From contig JAFIGE010000023.1 of the NCBI GenBank assembly GCA_020831585.1, positions 1-47,964 of the forward strand: DNA of 47,964 nt. Reading direction: 5' to 3'. This document shows, piece after piece, positions 7,086 through 16,749 of the stretch. The DNA is from Opitutales bacterium (lineage in GTDB: Bacteria > Verrucomicrobiota > Verrucomicrobiia > Opitutales > Oceanipulchritudinaceae). Under the pieces are notes generated by a model. The model searched no databases. It saw only the letters and a list, made by a program, of their open reading frames with translations, and had not been told where the DNA came from. The position numbers and the translations under genes are program-made. Positions within the stretch are counted from its first letter, which is position 1. Each line of letters begins with the position of its first letter.

Positions 7086-7736
7086 ATGAAACTGCTGCAC
7101 CTCGCCATCGTTGAAGATAGTCCCAGTATACTCCGGAGCCTCGTTGCGGCTGCCGGGGAGACGGATGACCTTAATGTGGTTTTTGCCGTTGAGAGCGCGG
7201 AAGCAGCCCTGGGAAGGGATGATTGGCACAAAGTAGACGTGGCCGTGGTGGATCTGGACCTTCCGGGCGCCTCGGGAATCGACCTTATTCACCAGATCCG
7301 TCCGCTTCATCCGGAGGTGGCTCTAATGGTTTTCACCTCTATGGCGGAACAGGGGAGCGTCTTTGCCGCCCTCAAGGCGGGAGCCTGTGGCTACATCGTG
7401 AAATCGGACGGTTTGCCGCCTATAATCGAGGCGATCCGCCGCGCAGCCGCAGGCGAGTCCAGCATCAGTCCCGCAATCGCCCGCTGGGTCATTGAAGATT
7501 TCAGGCGAAATGCCCAAATCAGCCGCGACGCCGACTCTATCCTCTCCGACCGGGAGACCGAAGTTTTGACCATGCTTGCCGAGGGCAAACTCTACAAGGA
7601 AATCGCGGACGATCTGATGATCAGCGTTCACACCGCTCATGCGCACATCCGCAAAATTTACGGAAAGCTTCAAGCGAGCGGTAAACGCGACGCTCTGAGA
7701 CGAGCCCGCCTCTTGGGGCACCTTCCACCGGGTTGA
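7086..7736 (+). CDS. NarL/LuxR-family response regulator (orphan)
   Basis: A 216-aa two-domain regulator. The receiver domain (1-~120) has the acidic pair Glu10-Asp11, phosphoacceptor Asp56 in VVDLDLP, Thr at FTSM and Lys in IVKSDG. The DNA-binding domain (~145-205) is a LuxR-type helix-turn-helix: LSDRETEVL, then GKLYKEIADDL, then SVHTAHAHIRKIYGKL. Phosphorylation should control binding of a dimer to promoter DNA. No histidine kinase is adjacent. The nearest (16750-18390, minus) is 9 kb away and cannot be assigned as partner. ATG 7086 is chosen over an in-frame GTG at 7074. An AT-rich leader precedes it, so it probably has its own promoter. Confidence 0.9.
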   Translation: MKLLHLAIVEDSPSILRSLVAAAGETDDLNVVFAVESAEAALGRDDWHKVDVAVVDLDLPGASGIDLIHQIRPLHPEVALMVFTSMAEQGSVFAALKAGACGYIVKSDGLPPIIEAIRRAAAGESSISPAIARWVIEDFRRNAQISRDADSILSDRETEVLTMLAEGKLYKEIADDLMISVHTAHAHIRKIYGKLQASGKRDALRRARLLGHLPPG

Positions 7737-8143
7737 AGAGATAGCGACCAAAACAGCCGCCTTTCGCACGCCACGGAGCAGGGAAGCCAGAATGGCCACC
7801 CTGCTTCGACGGACGATGCGCTGCACACAGCGAAAGGATGAAACGCGTTGTGTAACCAAGCAGTCTCAAGGTCGCTTCACCGGAGGAAGGAGTCCGTAGG
7901 CTATCGTCGATCCACGCGATTTCCCTGTTTTCACCCGTCCCGATTTTCACGATTTTTGTCCTTTAAAATAGCCCACTCGCCCGACGAGCTTGAGACAGGT
8001 GCTAAAGAAATTTTAATTTCTTGAATTAGAAACATTGGGCTTTGCGAGACCGGCCCCCTCTGAGTGAGAAATCGCTCTCTCCTTCAAACTCTGGTGCACT
8101 TACACCCAATTGATATTACTTAGTATCTCAACACTTCCGCGTT
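7737..8143. other. 407-bp intergenic region
   Basis: There is no convincing gene. A 109-residue minus-strand frame overlaps the regulator's 3' end and resembles no family. The left part holds a strong hairpin (listed separately). The right part (about 7965-8140) becomes AT-rich and probably contains the promoter for the long gene at 8144, but -35/-10 elements cannot be fixed. No Shine-Dalgarno sequence precedes ATG 8144. Confidence 0.5.
7778..7804 (+). terminator. hairpin downstream of the response regulator
   Basis: GCAGGG (7778-7783) pairs with CCCTGC (7799-7804), and GCCA pairs with TGGC inside, closing a GAA loop with a small internal bulge. It lies 42 bases after the regulator's stop. 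No T-run follows, so it is a transcript-end or stabilising structure rather than a classical intrinsic terminator. Confidence 0.4.
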
Positions 8144-11100
8144 ATGCCAAGACCCTTTACCCTCCGTTCTTCACCATCTGCAGTTGCCTGGCTTCTTCGC
8201 TCAACGATGCTTGCCATTTTGCCTTGGAGCGCTCCACTCACCGGTTCAACCGGGCATCACAGTGGTGGCGTTGATACCCCCGGAGCCCCTTTGTTGCGGT
8301 GGAGTGAACACACCACTTGGGAACAGCCCGGCTTCCGCGTCGCCACCTGCGACGATGAAAGTTGCCTGTGTCCGCCGATGGTGCCGATCGAGGGAAAGTC
8401 GGTCACCATCCCCATGGGCGCCCGCGTGCTCCTTGATGTCGACACGCCTGTTCTCAATGGCGTCATGATTCACGGGGAATTGATTTTTGAAGACAAACCG
8501 GGAGTAGGCCTCTCGGCACACTGGGTCATGATCATGGACGAAGGCAGCGCCCTGCGTATCGGAGCGGAAGATACACCATTCGTCAACGAGACGCATATCA
8601 CGCTTCACGGCACCAAGATCCACGAGAACGTCTCCGGTGAGGCTCCGCCGTGGACCAGTGGCACCAAGTTCCTAATGGCCATGGATGGGGGCACACTCGC
8701 CCTACATGGGGTCAGCCGCGAGAAGAGATCGTGGACAAAGCTCGCCGCCAACGCTTCCGCGGGGGACTCCACCATCACGGTCGCCGATGCCCACACTGGT
8801 TGGCAGGTGGGCGACCGCCTCGCGATCGGCCCGAGCGGCTACCACTACAACGAGGCTGCGGATGTGACGATTACCGCGATCGACGGGGCCTCGATCACTT
8901 TCAATCCCGCCCTTGAAGCCGACCGCTGGGGTGAGTTACAGGAATACGGTGGCCGCGCGGTCGACCAACGCACACCCGTCGGCCTCCTTACACGCAATAT
9001 CCGCATTCAGGGGGCGGAGGATTCCCTCCTGCTGCGCTCGGAGATGGCTTATTTCCCCGGTTATGGACCCTACACCTACGGGCTGCCGCTGGACGTGCCG
9101 CTGAACTTTGGGGCGCACGTCATGATCATGGGTGGCTTGGGTGGCCGCCCCACGGCTTATGCCTATGTCGAAGGGGTGGAGTTTACCCGCACCGGGCAGA
9201 TGTCGCTGCAAGGTCGCTACACTTTCCACTGGCATTGGGTGGGTGACGCCACGGGTCAGTATTTCCGCAACAACTCAGTCCACCACTCCTTTCAGCGGGC
9301 GGTCAACGTTCACCGCACCTCGAACACGCTGGTGGAAAACAACGTCTCCTACAAGGTCCGTAACCACAACTTTGTCTGGGCCGAGGACGGCCATGAGACC
9401 GAACACGGCAACCGCATCATCGGCAACCTGGCCATCGCCGTCTCCGGCCAGAGTCACACCGTCCACCCGATGGCCTTTGGTAACCGCGGGGCCTATTCCT
9501 ACGCGGTCGGCACCGGCCCCGACCCGGTGAAACAGGAGGAATGGCGTGCCAGCGGCTTTTGGGGGCGGAATGTGATCAATGCCCTGGAGGGAAACCACGT
9601 GGCCGGTGTGCGCGATGGTATGGGCTACTTCTTTGATATCGGCGGCGGCAGTAGCTTCGAGCCCCGGTTGCCTCTCTTTAAGTTCCACAACAACACTGCC
9701 CACGCCATTTCCGATGTCGCCTCGGGCCTGAATATCAACAACGACCTCTATCCGCCCGCGACCGTGGGATCGGCCGTCTTCATCCGCAACCGCAATGTTG
9801 GCGATCTTGAGTTCACCGGACTCAACGCGTTCAAGAACAAGCTTGGCGTCTGGGTGGAGTCCAACACCCACACCATTCGTGATGCCATCCTCACCGACAA
9901 TGCCGGCGGCATCATGATGTTTCAGGGGCGAATCGAGGATTCACTTATCGTGGGCGTGACCGACAACCTCATCGGCAGCGACTATCCGCTGGTGCGCGAC
10001 CGCTCCCCGCGCCGTCTAAACGCCTTGAACGCTGTATCCTCCGGTATCTTCATCTTCGGTGGACAGGGTGGCCAAAAGACCATCAAAGCCGCCAATATCC
10101 AATTTTTCAATACGCCGGGAGGGGCCATCCGCTCCAATGATGTATTCGCCTTCCACGGCACCTACTTCACGGGTTTGGAGATGGACGACCAAACCCTCCC
10201 GCTGCGCATGACCGGCCTGGGAGAGGGCGCGTTTTTGGATCTGGATGGCCTCTTCGATCCCGATGGACTCAGCCGCCCCACCTGGCTCACCTTCGGCGAT
10301 CCCCAGTATGTCACGCGACACTCCCGCTTCGATATGGAGATGGATGCATGGCGTACCCCGGCCGTGGGCGAGACCATCGTCCGCTTCGACGAAGCTTCCT
10401 TTGTGCCCTACGGCCCGGCCGCATCCTCCGCCCGCGTGGTGGAAAATGGCTTGGGCTTCGACTTGGTCGGCCATGGAGGCGTGGCCGTGCCTCTCGATTA
10501 TGAGATCACGCCCCACACCGTTATCGAGTTTTTTAGCAGCAACAACGAGTTACACGACAATCGCCGCTGGTTCTACGTCGGCGTGGGCCTGGTCGAGGAT
10601 GTGGACGACTTTTCCACGCCCCGCCTATTCGGGGTGCACCAGAGCAACAACCCGGGGTTTCCGGCTTACTCCACCGACTACACCCTGCAATACCGCAAGA
10701 ACCCCGGGGGAGTGATTCCCCCCGGCCAAGCCTACCGCATCCCCATCGGGCGTTACTACACCGGCCCTGCTTCGCACCTCGCGTTCTATGGCCGTGCCCG
10801 CGAAGATTCGGGCGACCGCGCCATCATCCGCTTTCACCTCGTCCGCATCTACGAAGCCGACGAGACCAATTTCCGCGGTTGGCCCGTGGTCCGCGAGGTC
10901 TTTGAAAACCTGTCGCCCACCGACGACGCCCGCCTGTTCTTCAGCGATCTCTTCAACGACCCCCGCTTCCCCGCCCAGCCGACACATGTGGAACGCGTGG
11001 CACCCTACTATGGTCCCGGCTCCATTCATTCCTATGGCAACCGGGCCTTGCATACGCCCCGCCTCCACCGTCAACGCATGAGCGCGGCCATGGTGGACCG

Positions 11101-11920
11101 CAGCTATCTGGTGGTCGATGAAAGTGGTTTTTATGATTTCGCTTTCATCACGACATTCCGCGGCGTCGCCCTTGAAGTGGCACCCGCCAACGGGTATGCC
11201 CCGCTTTGGACCCGCGTGATCTTCCAGGATCCCGGTGTCGTTCTTAGCCGCGACCCCCGCACCGTCAACGGCTCCGTCTACCTCGAAGCGGGTAAAGTCT
11301 ATCACTGGCGGCACATGACGATCAACGCCTACAACGTCGCTCCCGATCCCCACACCCTCCATTGGCGTAAGCCCGGAATGGATGAGTTCGAGCCTTTCAA
11401 TATCACTTACCTGCGTCCCTTTCCCGGACCTCTCGCTACCGGGGAACCCGCCGTTGCCAGCGTCCTCAACGATGCCATCCCCGACTGGTGGAAGCTCGAA
11501 CACGGTATCGACAACCTAAGCGACGACCCAGCCAATCTCGCCGCCGGCATCCCTGCGGACGACGGCCTGACCAATCTTGAAAAGTTTCTCTTGGGGCTAA
11601 ACCCCTTCAGAATGGAGACCCGCCCCGTCCAGCACATTAGCCGTGCCGCCGACGGCACGCTTATGGTCTCCTTCCCCGGCCTTCCAGGCCGTCGCTATCA
11701 GATTGAAACCTCGACCAACCTTACCGACTGGTATCCAGTCGGCTCAGCCGTGCACCCTGAAGGTGAGAGCCCCCTAAGCTGGGAAATCATACGGAACGGC
11801 AACTCCCCCGCCTTCTTTCGCATCTCAATTGAGGCAAATCCCGGCCTTTTCTCCGCCGGCGGACCTGCCAATTCCGGCGGAAATCCCGGCGGCAGCGACA
11901 ATCACCCGCAAAGCCCCTAG
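8144..11920 (+). CDS. giant secreted G8-domain / parallel beta-helix protein
   Basis: A 1258-aa exported protein. An N-terminal signal (about 1-36, with Arg residues then a hydrophobic run) leads into a G8 domain at about 45-180. This module, with conserved glycines, is found in CEMIP/KIAA1199, PKHD1 and bacterial surface proteins. Then comes a long right-handed beta-helix-like region with repeated N/V/I strands (for example NTLVENNVSYKVRNHNF). Late in the protein a segment DWWKLEHGI...DDGLTNLEKFLLGLNP (about 1130-1175) resembles a calcium-binding thrombospondin-3/EF-hand type spacer. A beta domain with RRYQIETSTNLTDWYPVG follows, a tail common in Verrucomicrobiota secreted proteins. A Gly/Asn/Pro-rich end closes it. 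It is probably a cell-surface glycan-binding or glycan-active protein. CEMIP's link to hyaluronan is known, but activity here is not established. Monocistronic. Confidence 0.8.
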   Translation: MPRPFTLRSSPSAVAWLLRSTMLAILPWSAPLTGSTGHHSGGVDTPGAPLLRWSEHTTWEQPGFRVATCDDESCLCPPMVPIEGKSVTIPMGARVLLDVDTPVLNGVMIHGELIFEDKPGVGLSAHWVMIMDEGSALRIGAEDTPFVNETHITLHGTKIHENVSGEAPPWTSGTKFLMAMDGGTLALHGVSREKRSWTKLAANASAGDSTITVADAHTGWQVGDRLAIGPSGYHYNEAADVTITAIDGASITFNPALEADRWGELQEYGGRAVDQRTPVGLLTRNIRIQGAEDSLLLRSEMAYFPGYGPYTYGLPLDVPLNFGAHVMIMGGLGGRPTAYAYVEGVEFTRTGQMSLQGRYTFHWHWVGDATGQYFRNNSVHHSFQRAVNVHRTSNTLVENNVSYKVRNHNFVWAEDGHETEHGNRIIGNLAIAVSGQSHTVHPMAFGNRGAYSYAVGTGPDPVKQEEWRASGFWGRNVINALEGNHVAGVRDGMGYFFDIGGGSSFEPRLPLFKFHNNTAHAISDVASGLNINNDLYPPATVGSAVFIRNRNVGDLEFTGLNAFKNKLGVWVESNTHTIRDAILTDNAGGIMMFQGRIEDSLIVGVTDNLIGSDYPLVRDRSPRRLNALNAVSSGIFIFGGQGGQKTIKAANIQFFNTPGGAIRSNDVFAFHGTYFTGLEMDDQTLPLRMTGLGEGAFLDLDGLFDPDGLSRPTWLTFGDPQYVTRHSRFDMEMDAWRTPAVGETIVRFDEASFVPYGPAASSARVVENGLGFDLVGHGGVAVPLDYEITPHTVIEFFSSNNELHDNRRWFYVGVGLVEDVDDFSTPRLFGVHQSNNPGFPAYSTDYTLQYRKNPGGVIPPGQAYRIPIGRYYTGPASHLAFYGRAREDSGDRAIIRFHLVRIYEADETNFRGWPVVREVFENLSPTDDARLFFSDLFNDPRFPAQPTHVERVAPYYGPGSIHSYGNRALHTPRLHRQRMSAAMVDRSYLVVDESGFYDFAFITTFRGVALEVAPANGYAPLWTRVIFQDPGVVLSRDPRTVNGSVYLEAGKVYHWRHMTINAYNVAPDPHTLHWRKPGMDEFEPFNITYLRPFPGPLATGEPAVASVLNDAIPDWWKLEHGIDNLSDDPANLAAGIPADDGLTNLEKFLLGLNPFRMETRPVQHISRAADGTLMVSFPGLPGRRYQIETSTNLTDWYPVGSAVHPEGESPLSWEIIRNGNSPAFFRISIEANPGLFSAGGPANSGGNPGGSDNHPQSP

Positions 11921-12038
11921 CCTAAATGCGGACATCGCCACGGCCTGAGCCTAATCAAAGTAAAGCTTTTGAAAATACCTTTTCTCCTCCGGCCACATCT
12001 GCAGTTTGTTTGATCAGACAGCGAGCTTCAGCGGGAAA

Positions 12039-13157
12039 TCACGCTAGAGAATCACGCAGATCGCGCAGTGAACAGAGCTCTCCGAAGTTACCCCCTCTCA
12101 TCGGGCGCGCCCCCGTCTGCCGCGGCCCAAAGGTCTCCCGCACTCCCGCAAACCAGTCCTCCACAAACGCCCGGCTCCCGATCACCGCGCCCTCTGTCAT
12201 ATACCGGATCCGGCACCGCAGCAATTGTCCCCGCGACAACCCACCACCCACCGCATCCACCTTCCAAAAGGCTTCTCGGCCAAGCACCCGCCCCTTCTCC
12301 GAAGCACTCCCGTCCGTCGCCTCCTCAAACATCAGCAACCGATACAGCCGCCCCGCCGCTTCCAGGCGCGCATGGGTGTCGGCTCGATTCACGCCCTTCC
12401 CCAACAACTCCGCTCCAAAGGCCATACCTGCCAACCGCACCAGCAACGCATACTCGGCCAGTTTCCCCTTCCCCACCGCCTCCCCGTAGCCACAGAACCG
12501 GTAATCCTTCGGATCCTCCACAATCCCCGCACGCACCGCGTTCAGGTCGATATACGCCCCCACCAGCGCCAACGCCTCCCGCGAGTTCTCCACCAGCACG
12601 CTCCGGAACGGCCCCTCCCACAGCGTCCCCTTGCGCTCATTCAACCGGTTATACCCAATCGAAAACCGCTGCTTCAGCACCTTCACAAACATCGGCAAGC
12701 TCCCCATCCGCCTGAGCAACAGATCCCGCATGTAAGCCCGCGTCGCCCCACCCTCCGCCAGCGCACCCTTCACCATCGACAATGTCAGCGGCTGCCCCGG
12801 ACGCACCTTCCCCCCATACAAATACCCCGCCCGCCGAATCAACTCCGCATCCGACAGCTCCCCCACCTCCCCCGGCACCTCCACCAAAAGGTGGAAGTGG
12901 TTGTCCAGTATACAATAGGTCAAGAGTTCCACCCCGCAAAACGCCGCCACCCGTCCGATCAAATCACGCATCCGCTCCTTCTCCACCACCCCCAGGAGAA
13001 ACTCCTGCCCACACGTCCGGCTAACCACATGGTAAACCGCCGACCTCCCCGGCCTCCCCAATGACCTCGACCGCCGCCGCCCCCGCTTCGGCAAAAGCCC
13101 CTTTGCAAACCCAATCGCGACACTGTCTTCCATCCCCCCACCCCACGATAGCCTCAT
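12039..13157 (-). mobile_element. REP-associated tyrosine transposase-like protein (RAYT, Y1_Tnp), copy 1
   Basis: A 372-aa member of the IS200/RAYT (TnpA_REP) superfamily. The HUH metal-binding motif appears as N-H87-F-H89-L in YCILDNHFHLLVEV. The likely nucleophile is Tyr169 in FSIGYNRLNERKGTLWEG, followed by FRSVLVE and the family block AYIDLNAVRAGIV. The C-terminal ~150 residues extend beyond the core, as in many verrucomicrobial homologues. These single-strand DNA transposases are usually domesticated, single-copy genes that mobilise REP/BIME palindromes. I saw no terminal IS ends or obvious REP hairpins beside it. A second, divergent relative lies at 38714-39493. The gene is intact. It is divergent from leuS, with an AT-rich 87-bp gap that may serve both. 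Confidence 0.85.
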
Positions 13158-13244
13158 TCATCCGTCAACTATATTTTTCAATTTAAAATATTTTCCCAAG
13201 TGGGAGGTTGACGAGAGGGCGACGGGGGGCAGTGATAGGGGGAA

Positions 13245-15836
13245 ATGGAATATGCAAGAGCAGAGGGGTGCGCGGGGTATGATTTCTCCGCGCTGGAGAG
13301 GCATTGGCAGGGATACTGGGATGCGGCGGGCACGTTTGCGGCACCGACGGGCGACGGGCGCGCGCCTTATTATATCCTGGATATGTTTCCGTATCCAAGT
13401 GGAGCGGGTTTGCATGCGGGACATGCTGAGAACTTCACGGGCACAGATGTTCTCGGGCGCTTTAAGCGGGCACAGGGACGCAATGTTCTTCACCCGATGG
13501 GCTGGGATGCCTTTGGCCTGCCCGCTGAACAGTATGCGGTGAAGACCGGTGTTCACCCGGCAGAGACCACGCGGGTGAATACCGACAACTTCCGTCGTCA
13601 GATGAAGGCGCTGGGACTGGGTATCGACTGGTCGCGTGAAATCAATACGACGGACCCGGACTACGTGCGGTGGACCCAGTGGATCTTTCTTCAGCTGTTT
13701 CAAAAGGGATTGGCCTATGTGGATGAGCGCCCGGTGAACTGGTGTCCCGCTCTGGGAACCGTCCTGGCCAACGAGGAGGTGATTGATGGCAAGTCGGAGG
13801 TGGGCGGACATCCGGTCGAACGGCGCGCGCTGCGGCAGTGGGTATTGCGGATCACGGCCTACGCCGACCGGTTGCTGGATGGCCTCGCGGATGTGGATTG
13901 GCCCCATTCGACGAAGTCCAAACAGATTCACTGGATCGGTCGGAGCACGGGGGCACAGGTATTTTTTCCCGTAAAGGGTCAAGATGCCCGTATCGAGGTT
14001 TTCACGACGCGCGCGGATACCTTGCATGGGGCCACTTACATGGTCCTCGCGCCGGAGCATGGGCTCGTGGATTCGCTGACCACACCGGAGCACGTCGAGG
14101 CGGTGGCCGCCTACCGCTCACAGGCCGCCGCCAAGAGCGACCTCGCGCGAACGGAGTTGAGCAAGGAAAAGACGGGGGTGCCCACGGGTGCCTTTGCCAT
14201 CAACCCCGTGAACGGAAAAGAAATCCCGATTTGGGTGGCGGACTACGTATTGGGCGGATACGGGACGGGTGCGATCATGGCGGTCCCGGCGCACGATGAG
14301 CGCGACTATGCGTTCGCCCAGACTTTCGGCTTGGAGATTGTGCCGGTGGTGCGTCCGGATGAAGCGACCGAGCCCACCCTCCCCTTCGAGGGCGACGGTT
14401 TGGCCTTCAACAGCGGCTCGCTGGACGGCCTGACGACCGACCAGGCGAAGGAGCGCATTATTGAGGAGCTGTCAGGATCCCACCAGGGCCAGGCGATGGT
14501 GCAATATCGTCTGCGGGATTGGTTGTTCTCCCGCCAACGCTTCTGGGGGGAACCGTTCCCCGTGGTGTGGGTGGACGAGGCCGCCTACAAAGCGGCACGG
14601 GCGGTGGCCGGGGACGTTGCCGCAGCCTTGCCGGAGACACCCGTGCAGTATGCCGAGGGCGGGCGCACCTGGCACGCGCTCCCGATCCCCCCGTCCCAGC
14701 TTCCGGTGACGCTTCCCGATCTGGCGGATTTTCGTCCGAGCGGGAATGGTGAGAGCCCCTTGGCCAAGGCGACGGACTGGATTGCGGTGTGGTTCAACGT
14801 GCGCTCGGGCGAGACGCGTTCGGCCAGCCTCCCCCGCCCGGAGGGCACCGACTGGGTGGCGGCGCAACGCGAGTCCAATACGATGCCGCAATGGGCCGGC
14901 TCCTGCTGGTACTACCTGCGCTACATGGACCCCGCCTGCGCGGTGGCCCCTGCCTCGCCAGAAGCCCTGCAATACTGGAAGGCTCCGGATTTTTATATGG
15001 GCGGAACGGAGCACGCCGTCCTCCACCTGCTCTACGCGCGCTTCTGGCACCAGGTCCTTTTCGATGCGGGCGTCGTGCCCACACGCGAACCGTTCCCCAA
15101 ACTCTTCCATCAGGGAATCATCCTCGGGGAAGACGGGGAGAAGATGTCGAAAAGCCGGGGCAACGTGGTGAATCCGGATGACTTCATCAAGACCCACGGG
15201 GCGGACACTTTCCGCGCTTACTTGATGTTCATGGGTCCGCTGGAGGACGAGAAACCCTGGCAAACCAAGGGACTGGAGGGGCCGCACCGATTCCTTCAGC
15301 GCGTCTGGCGCGAATTCACGGGAGAAACCGGAGGGCTTGCGGAGAAGGTGCGGAGCGATGCCACCGACTCCCTCCCCACGCAAAAGCTTGTGCACGCGAC
15401 GATCAAGAAGGTGACGGAAGACTTCGAAAGCCTCCGTTACAACACCGCTCTTTCGCAGATGATGATTTTGCTCAATCATCTGATCAAAGAGCCGGTGATC
15501 TCGGATGAGACGGCGCGCACCTTTGCCCGTCTGCTCGCCCCGATCGCTCCGCATATCGGCGAAGAGCTATGGGCGCGCCTCGGCGGCCGGACCAGTGTGG
15601 TGGATGGCGGTTGGCCGACCTACGATCCCGCTCTCCTTGTGGAAGACGAGGTGCAGATTGGCCTCCTCGTGAACGGTAAACCCCGCAGCGAAGCCCGCGT
15701 GCCCAAGGATGCCAGCGAGGCGGACGTGGTGACCCTGGCGCAAAACGACCCGAAGGTGGCGGCGTTTTTGGAGGGCAAGACCATCCGCAAGGTGATTTAC
15801 GTGCCGGGCAAGATCCTGAACCTGGTCGCCACTTGA
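13245..15836 (+). CDS. leuS: leucyl-tRNA synthetase
   Basis: An 863-aa class I aminoacyl-tRNA synthetase that charges tRNA-Leu. Domains in order: the Rossmann catalytic half with the HIGH-type motif PYPSGAGLHAGH (49-60); the inserted CP1 editing domain, with FTTRADTLHGATYMVLAPEH and GTGAIMAVPAHDERDYAFA, which hydrolyses mischarged tRNA; the second catalytic half with the LeuRS-typical MPQWAGSCWYYLRYMDP; the KMSKS loop (633-637, GEKMSKSRGN); and an anticodon-binding helical domain with a small C-terminal domain. All signature residues are present and the length is normal. ATG 13245 is preceded by a purine-rich GGGGGAA. lpxI begins 10 bases after its stop, so both are probably co-transcribed. 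Confidence 0.97.
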   Translation: MEYARAEGCAGYDFSALERHWQGYWDAAGTFAAPTGDGRAPYYILDMFPYPSGAGLHAGHAENFTGTDVLGRFKRAQGRNVLHPMGWDAFGLPAEQYAVKTGVHPAETTRVNTDNFRRQMKALGLGIDWSREINTTDPDYVRWTQWIFLQLFQKGLAYVDERPVNWCPALGTVLANEEVIDGKSEVGGHPVERRALRQWVLRITAYADRLLDGLADVDWPHSTKSKQIHWIGRSTGAQVFFPVKGQDARIEVFTTRADTLHGATYMVLAPEHGLVDSLTTPEHVEAVAAYRSQAAAKSDLARTELSKEKTGVPTGAFAINPVNGKEIPIWVADYVLGGYGTGAIMAVPAHDERDYAFAQTFGLEIVPVVRPDEATEPTLPFEGDGLAFNSGSLDGLTTDQAKERIIEELSGSHQGQAMVQYRLRDWLFSRQRFWGEPFPVVWVDEAAYKAARAVAGDVAAALPETPVQYAEGGRTWHALPIPPSQLPVTLPDLADFRPSGNGESPLAKATDWIAVWFNVRSGETRSASLPRPEGTDWVAAQRESNTMPQWAGSCWYYLRYMDPACAVAPASPEALQYWKAPDFYMGGTEHAVLHLLYARFWHQVLFDAGVVPTREPFPKLFHQGIILGEDGEKMSKSRGNVVNPDDFIKTHGADTFRAYLMFMGPLEDEKPWQTKGLEGPHRFLQRVWREFTGETGGLAEKVRSDATDSLPTQKLVHATIKKVTEDFESLRYNTALSQMMILLNHLIKEPVISDETARTFARLLAPIAPHIGEELWARLGGRTSVVDGGWPTYDPALLVEDEVQIGLLVNGKPRSEARVPKDASEADVVTLAQNDPKVAAFLEGKTIRKVIYVPGKILNLVAT

Positions 15837-15845
15837 TCGTCACCC

Positions 15846-16709
15846 GTGGCCAGCGCATCGAGATTTCTTCCGCCGGATTTTGATCCAAACGAGCCCGTGG
15901 CCGTGGTTGCGGGTCAACGGGACTATCCGGTGCTGACGGTGGCGGGTCTCCGGGCGGCGGGTATTCCGGTGCGCCTCATAGCCTTTCACGGCGAGACCCG
16001 CGAAGACCTTTGGGAGAGTTTTCCGGAGAGCGAGCGCGCGCGCATCCATGTGGGTCAAGTCGGCCACATGCTCAAAGCCCTGCGCAAACTCGGTGCGCGC
16101 CGCGCGATCTTCGTCGGCCAAATCACCCCCGGCCGCCTCTTCCGCGACCTGCGCCCGGACCTGAAAGCCCTTGCCATGCTGGCTATGCTGCGGGAGCGCA
16201 ATGCGGAGACAATCTTCAGCGCCATTGTGAACGAAGTGGAAAAAGCGGGGGTTCGGATGCTCGACGCACGTGCCTTTCTCGACAACCATATCGCCACGGA
16301 GGGGCTTATGACGCCGGGCCGCGCCGTACGTGCGGAGGAGGCCTATCGGGAGCACGGCATCCGCATCGCCCGCGAAGTGGCCGCGCTCGATATCGGACAA
16401 GGCGTGGTGGTGCGCAAGGGCACGGTGCTCGCGGTTGAGGCCTTTGAAGGAACCGACGACATGCTGGCGCGGGCAAACAAATACAAGACCGACCGCCTTA
16501 TTTTTGTGAAGACCGCGAAGCCCCGCCAAAACCCCTACTTCGATTGGCCGGTGTTTGGCGAAAAGACCCTCGAGAGCATGCAAGCCGGCGGCGTGACGAC
16601 AGCCCTTCTGGAAGCCGACCGGGTCGTGATGCTCAACAAGGACGCGGTTATTGCCAAGGCCGCTGAAATGGGGATCGAGCTGGTGGGCTTTGGACAAGCC
16701 GCGCCATGA
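15846..16709 (+). CDS. lpxI: UDP-2,3-diacylglucosamine pyrophosphatase LpxI
   Basis: A 287-aa protein of the LpxI (DUF1009) family, of normal length, starting with GTG. LpxI hydrolyses UDP-2,3-diacylglucosamine to lipid X (2,3-diacyl-GlcN-1-P) in lipid A synthesis. It replaces LpxH and acts at the cytosolic face of the inner membrane. Family blocks seen: the N-terminal VAVVAGQRDYPV; a central HVGQVGHMLKALRK; LDNHIATEGLMTPGR; DIGQGVVVRKGTVLAVEAFEGTD, with the conserved Asp-Ile-Gly-Gln; KTAKPRQNPYFDWPVFG; and GGVTTALLEADRVVMLNKD. It implies that the organism makes lipid A. Placement straight after leuS looks like co-transcription rather than functional linkage. Confidence 0.93.
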   Translation: MASASRFLPPDFDPNEPVAVVAGQRDYPVLTVAGLRAAGIPVRLIAFHGETREDLWESFPESERARIHVGQVGHMLKALRKLGARRAIFVGQITPGRLFRDLRPDLKALAMLAMLRERNAETIFSAIVNEVEKAGVRMLDARAFLDNHIATEGLMTPGRAVRAEEAYREHGIRIAREVAALDIGQGVVVRKGTVLAVEAFEGTDDMLARANKYKTDRLIFVKTAKPRQNPYFDWPVFGEKTLESMQAGGVTTALLEADRVVMLNKDAVIAKAAEMGIELVGFGQAAP

Positions 16710-16749
16710 CTTGCGGGGCGAAGGAGGGGTAAAAATTTGCCCCGTGCCA

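Noticed and set aside
7621-7950. 109-aa minus-strand frame partly in the gap after the response regulator
   Set aside because: Half of it is antisense to the regulator's DNA-binding domain. No family or start signal.
10625-11503. 292-aa minus-strand open frame inside the G8 protein
   Set aside because: Complement of a well-supported secreted protein. No signal or domain.
12225-13064. Long plus-strand open frame (279 aa) and other frames opposite the RAYT gene at 12039-13157
   Set aside because: The frame is rich in P, H, R and Q and is the antisense shadow of an intact transposase in high-GC DNA. No family features.
13158-14093. 311-aa minus-strand open frame over the start of leuS
   Set aside because: Antisense shadow of leuS, which shows all catalytic motifs. 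No recognisable domain.
14472-15554. 360-aa minus-strand open frame inside leuS
   Set aside because: Antisense to the catalytic core including the KMSKS loop. Arg/His/Gly-rich composition typical of shadow frames.
16710-16746. Hairpin (CGGGGC/GCCCCG) between lpxI and the histidine kinase as a terminator
   Set aside because: Loop of about 20 bases with the T-run inside it, so not a credible intrinsic terminator.
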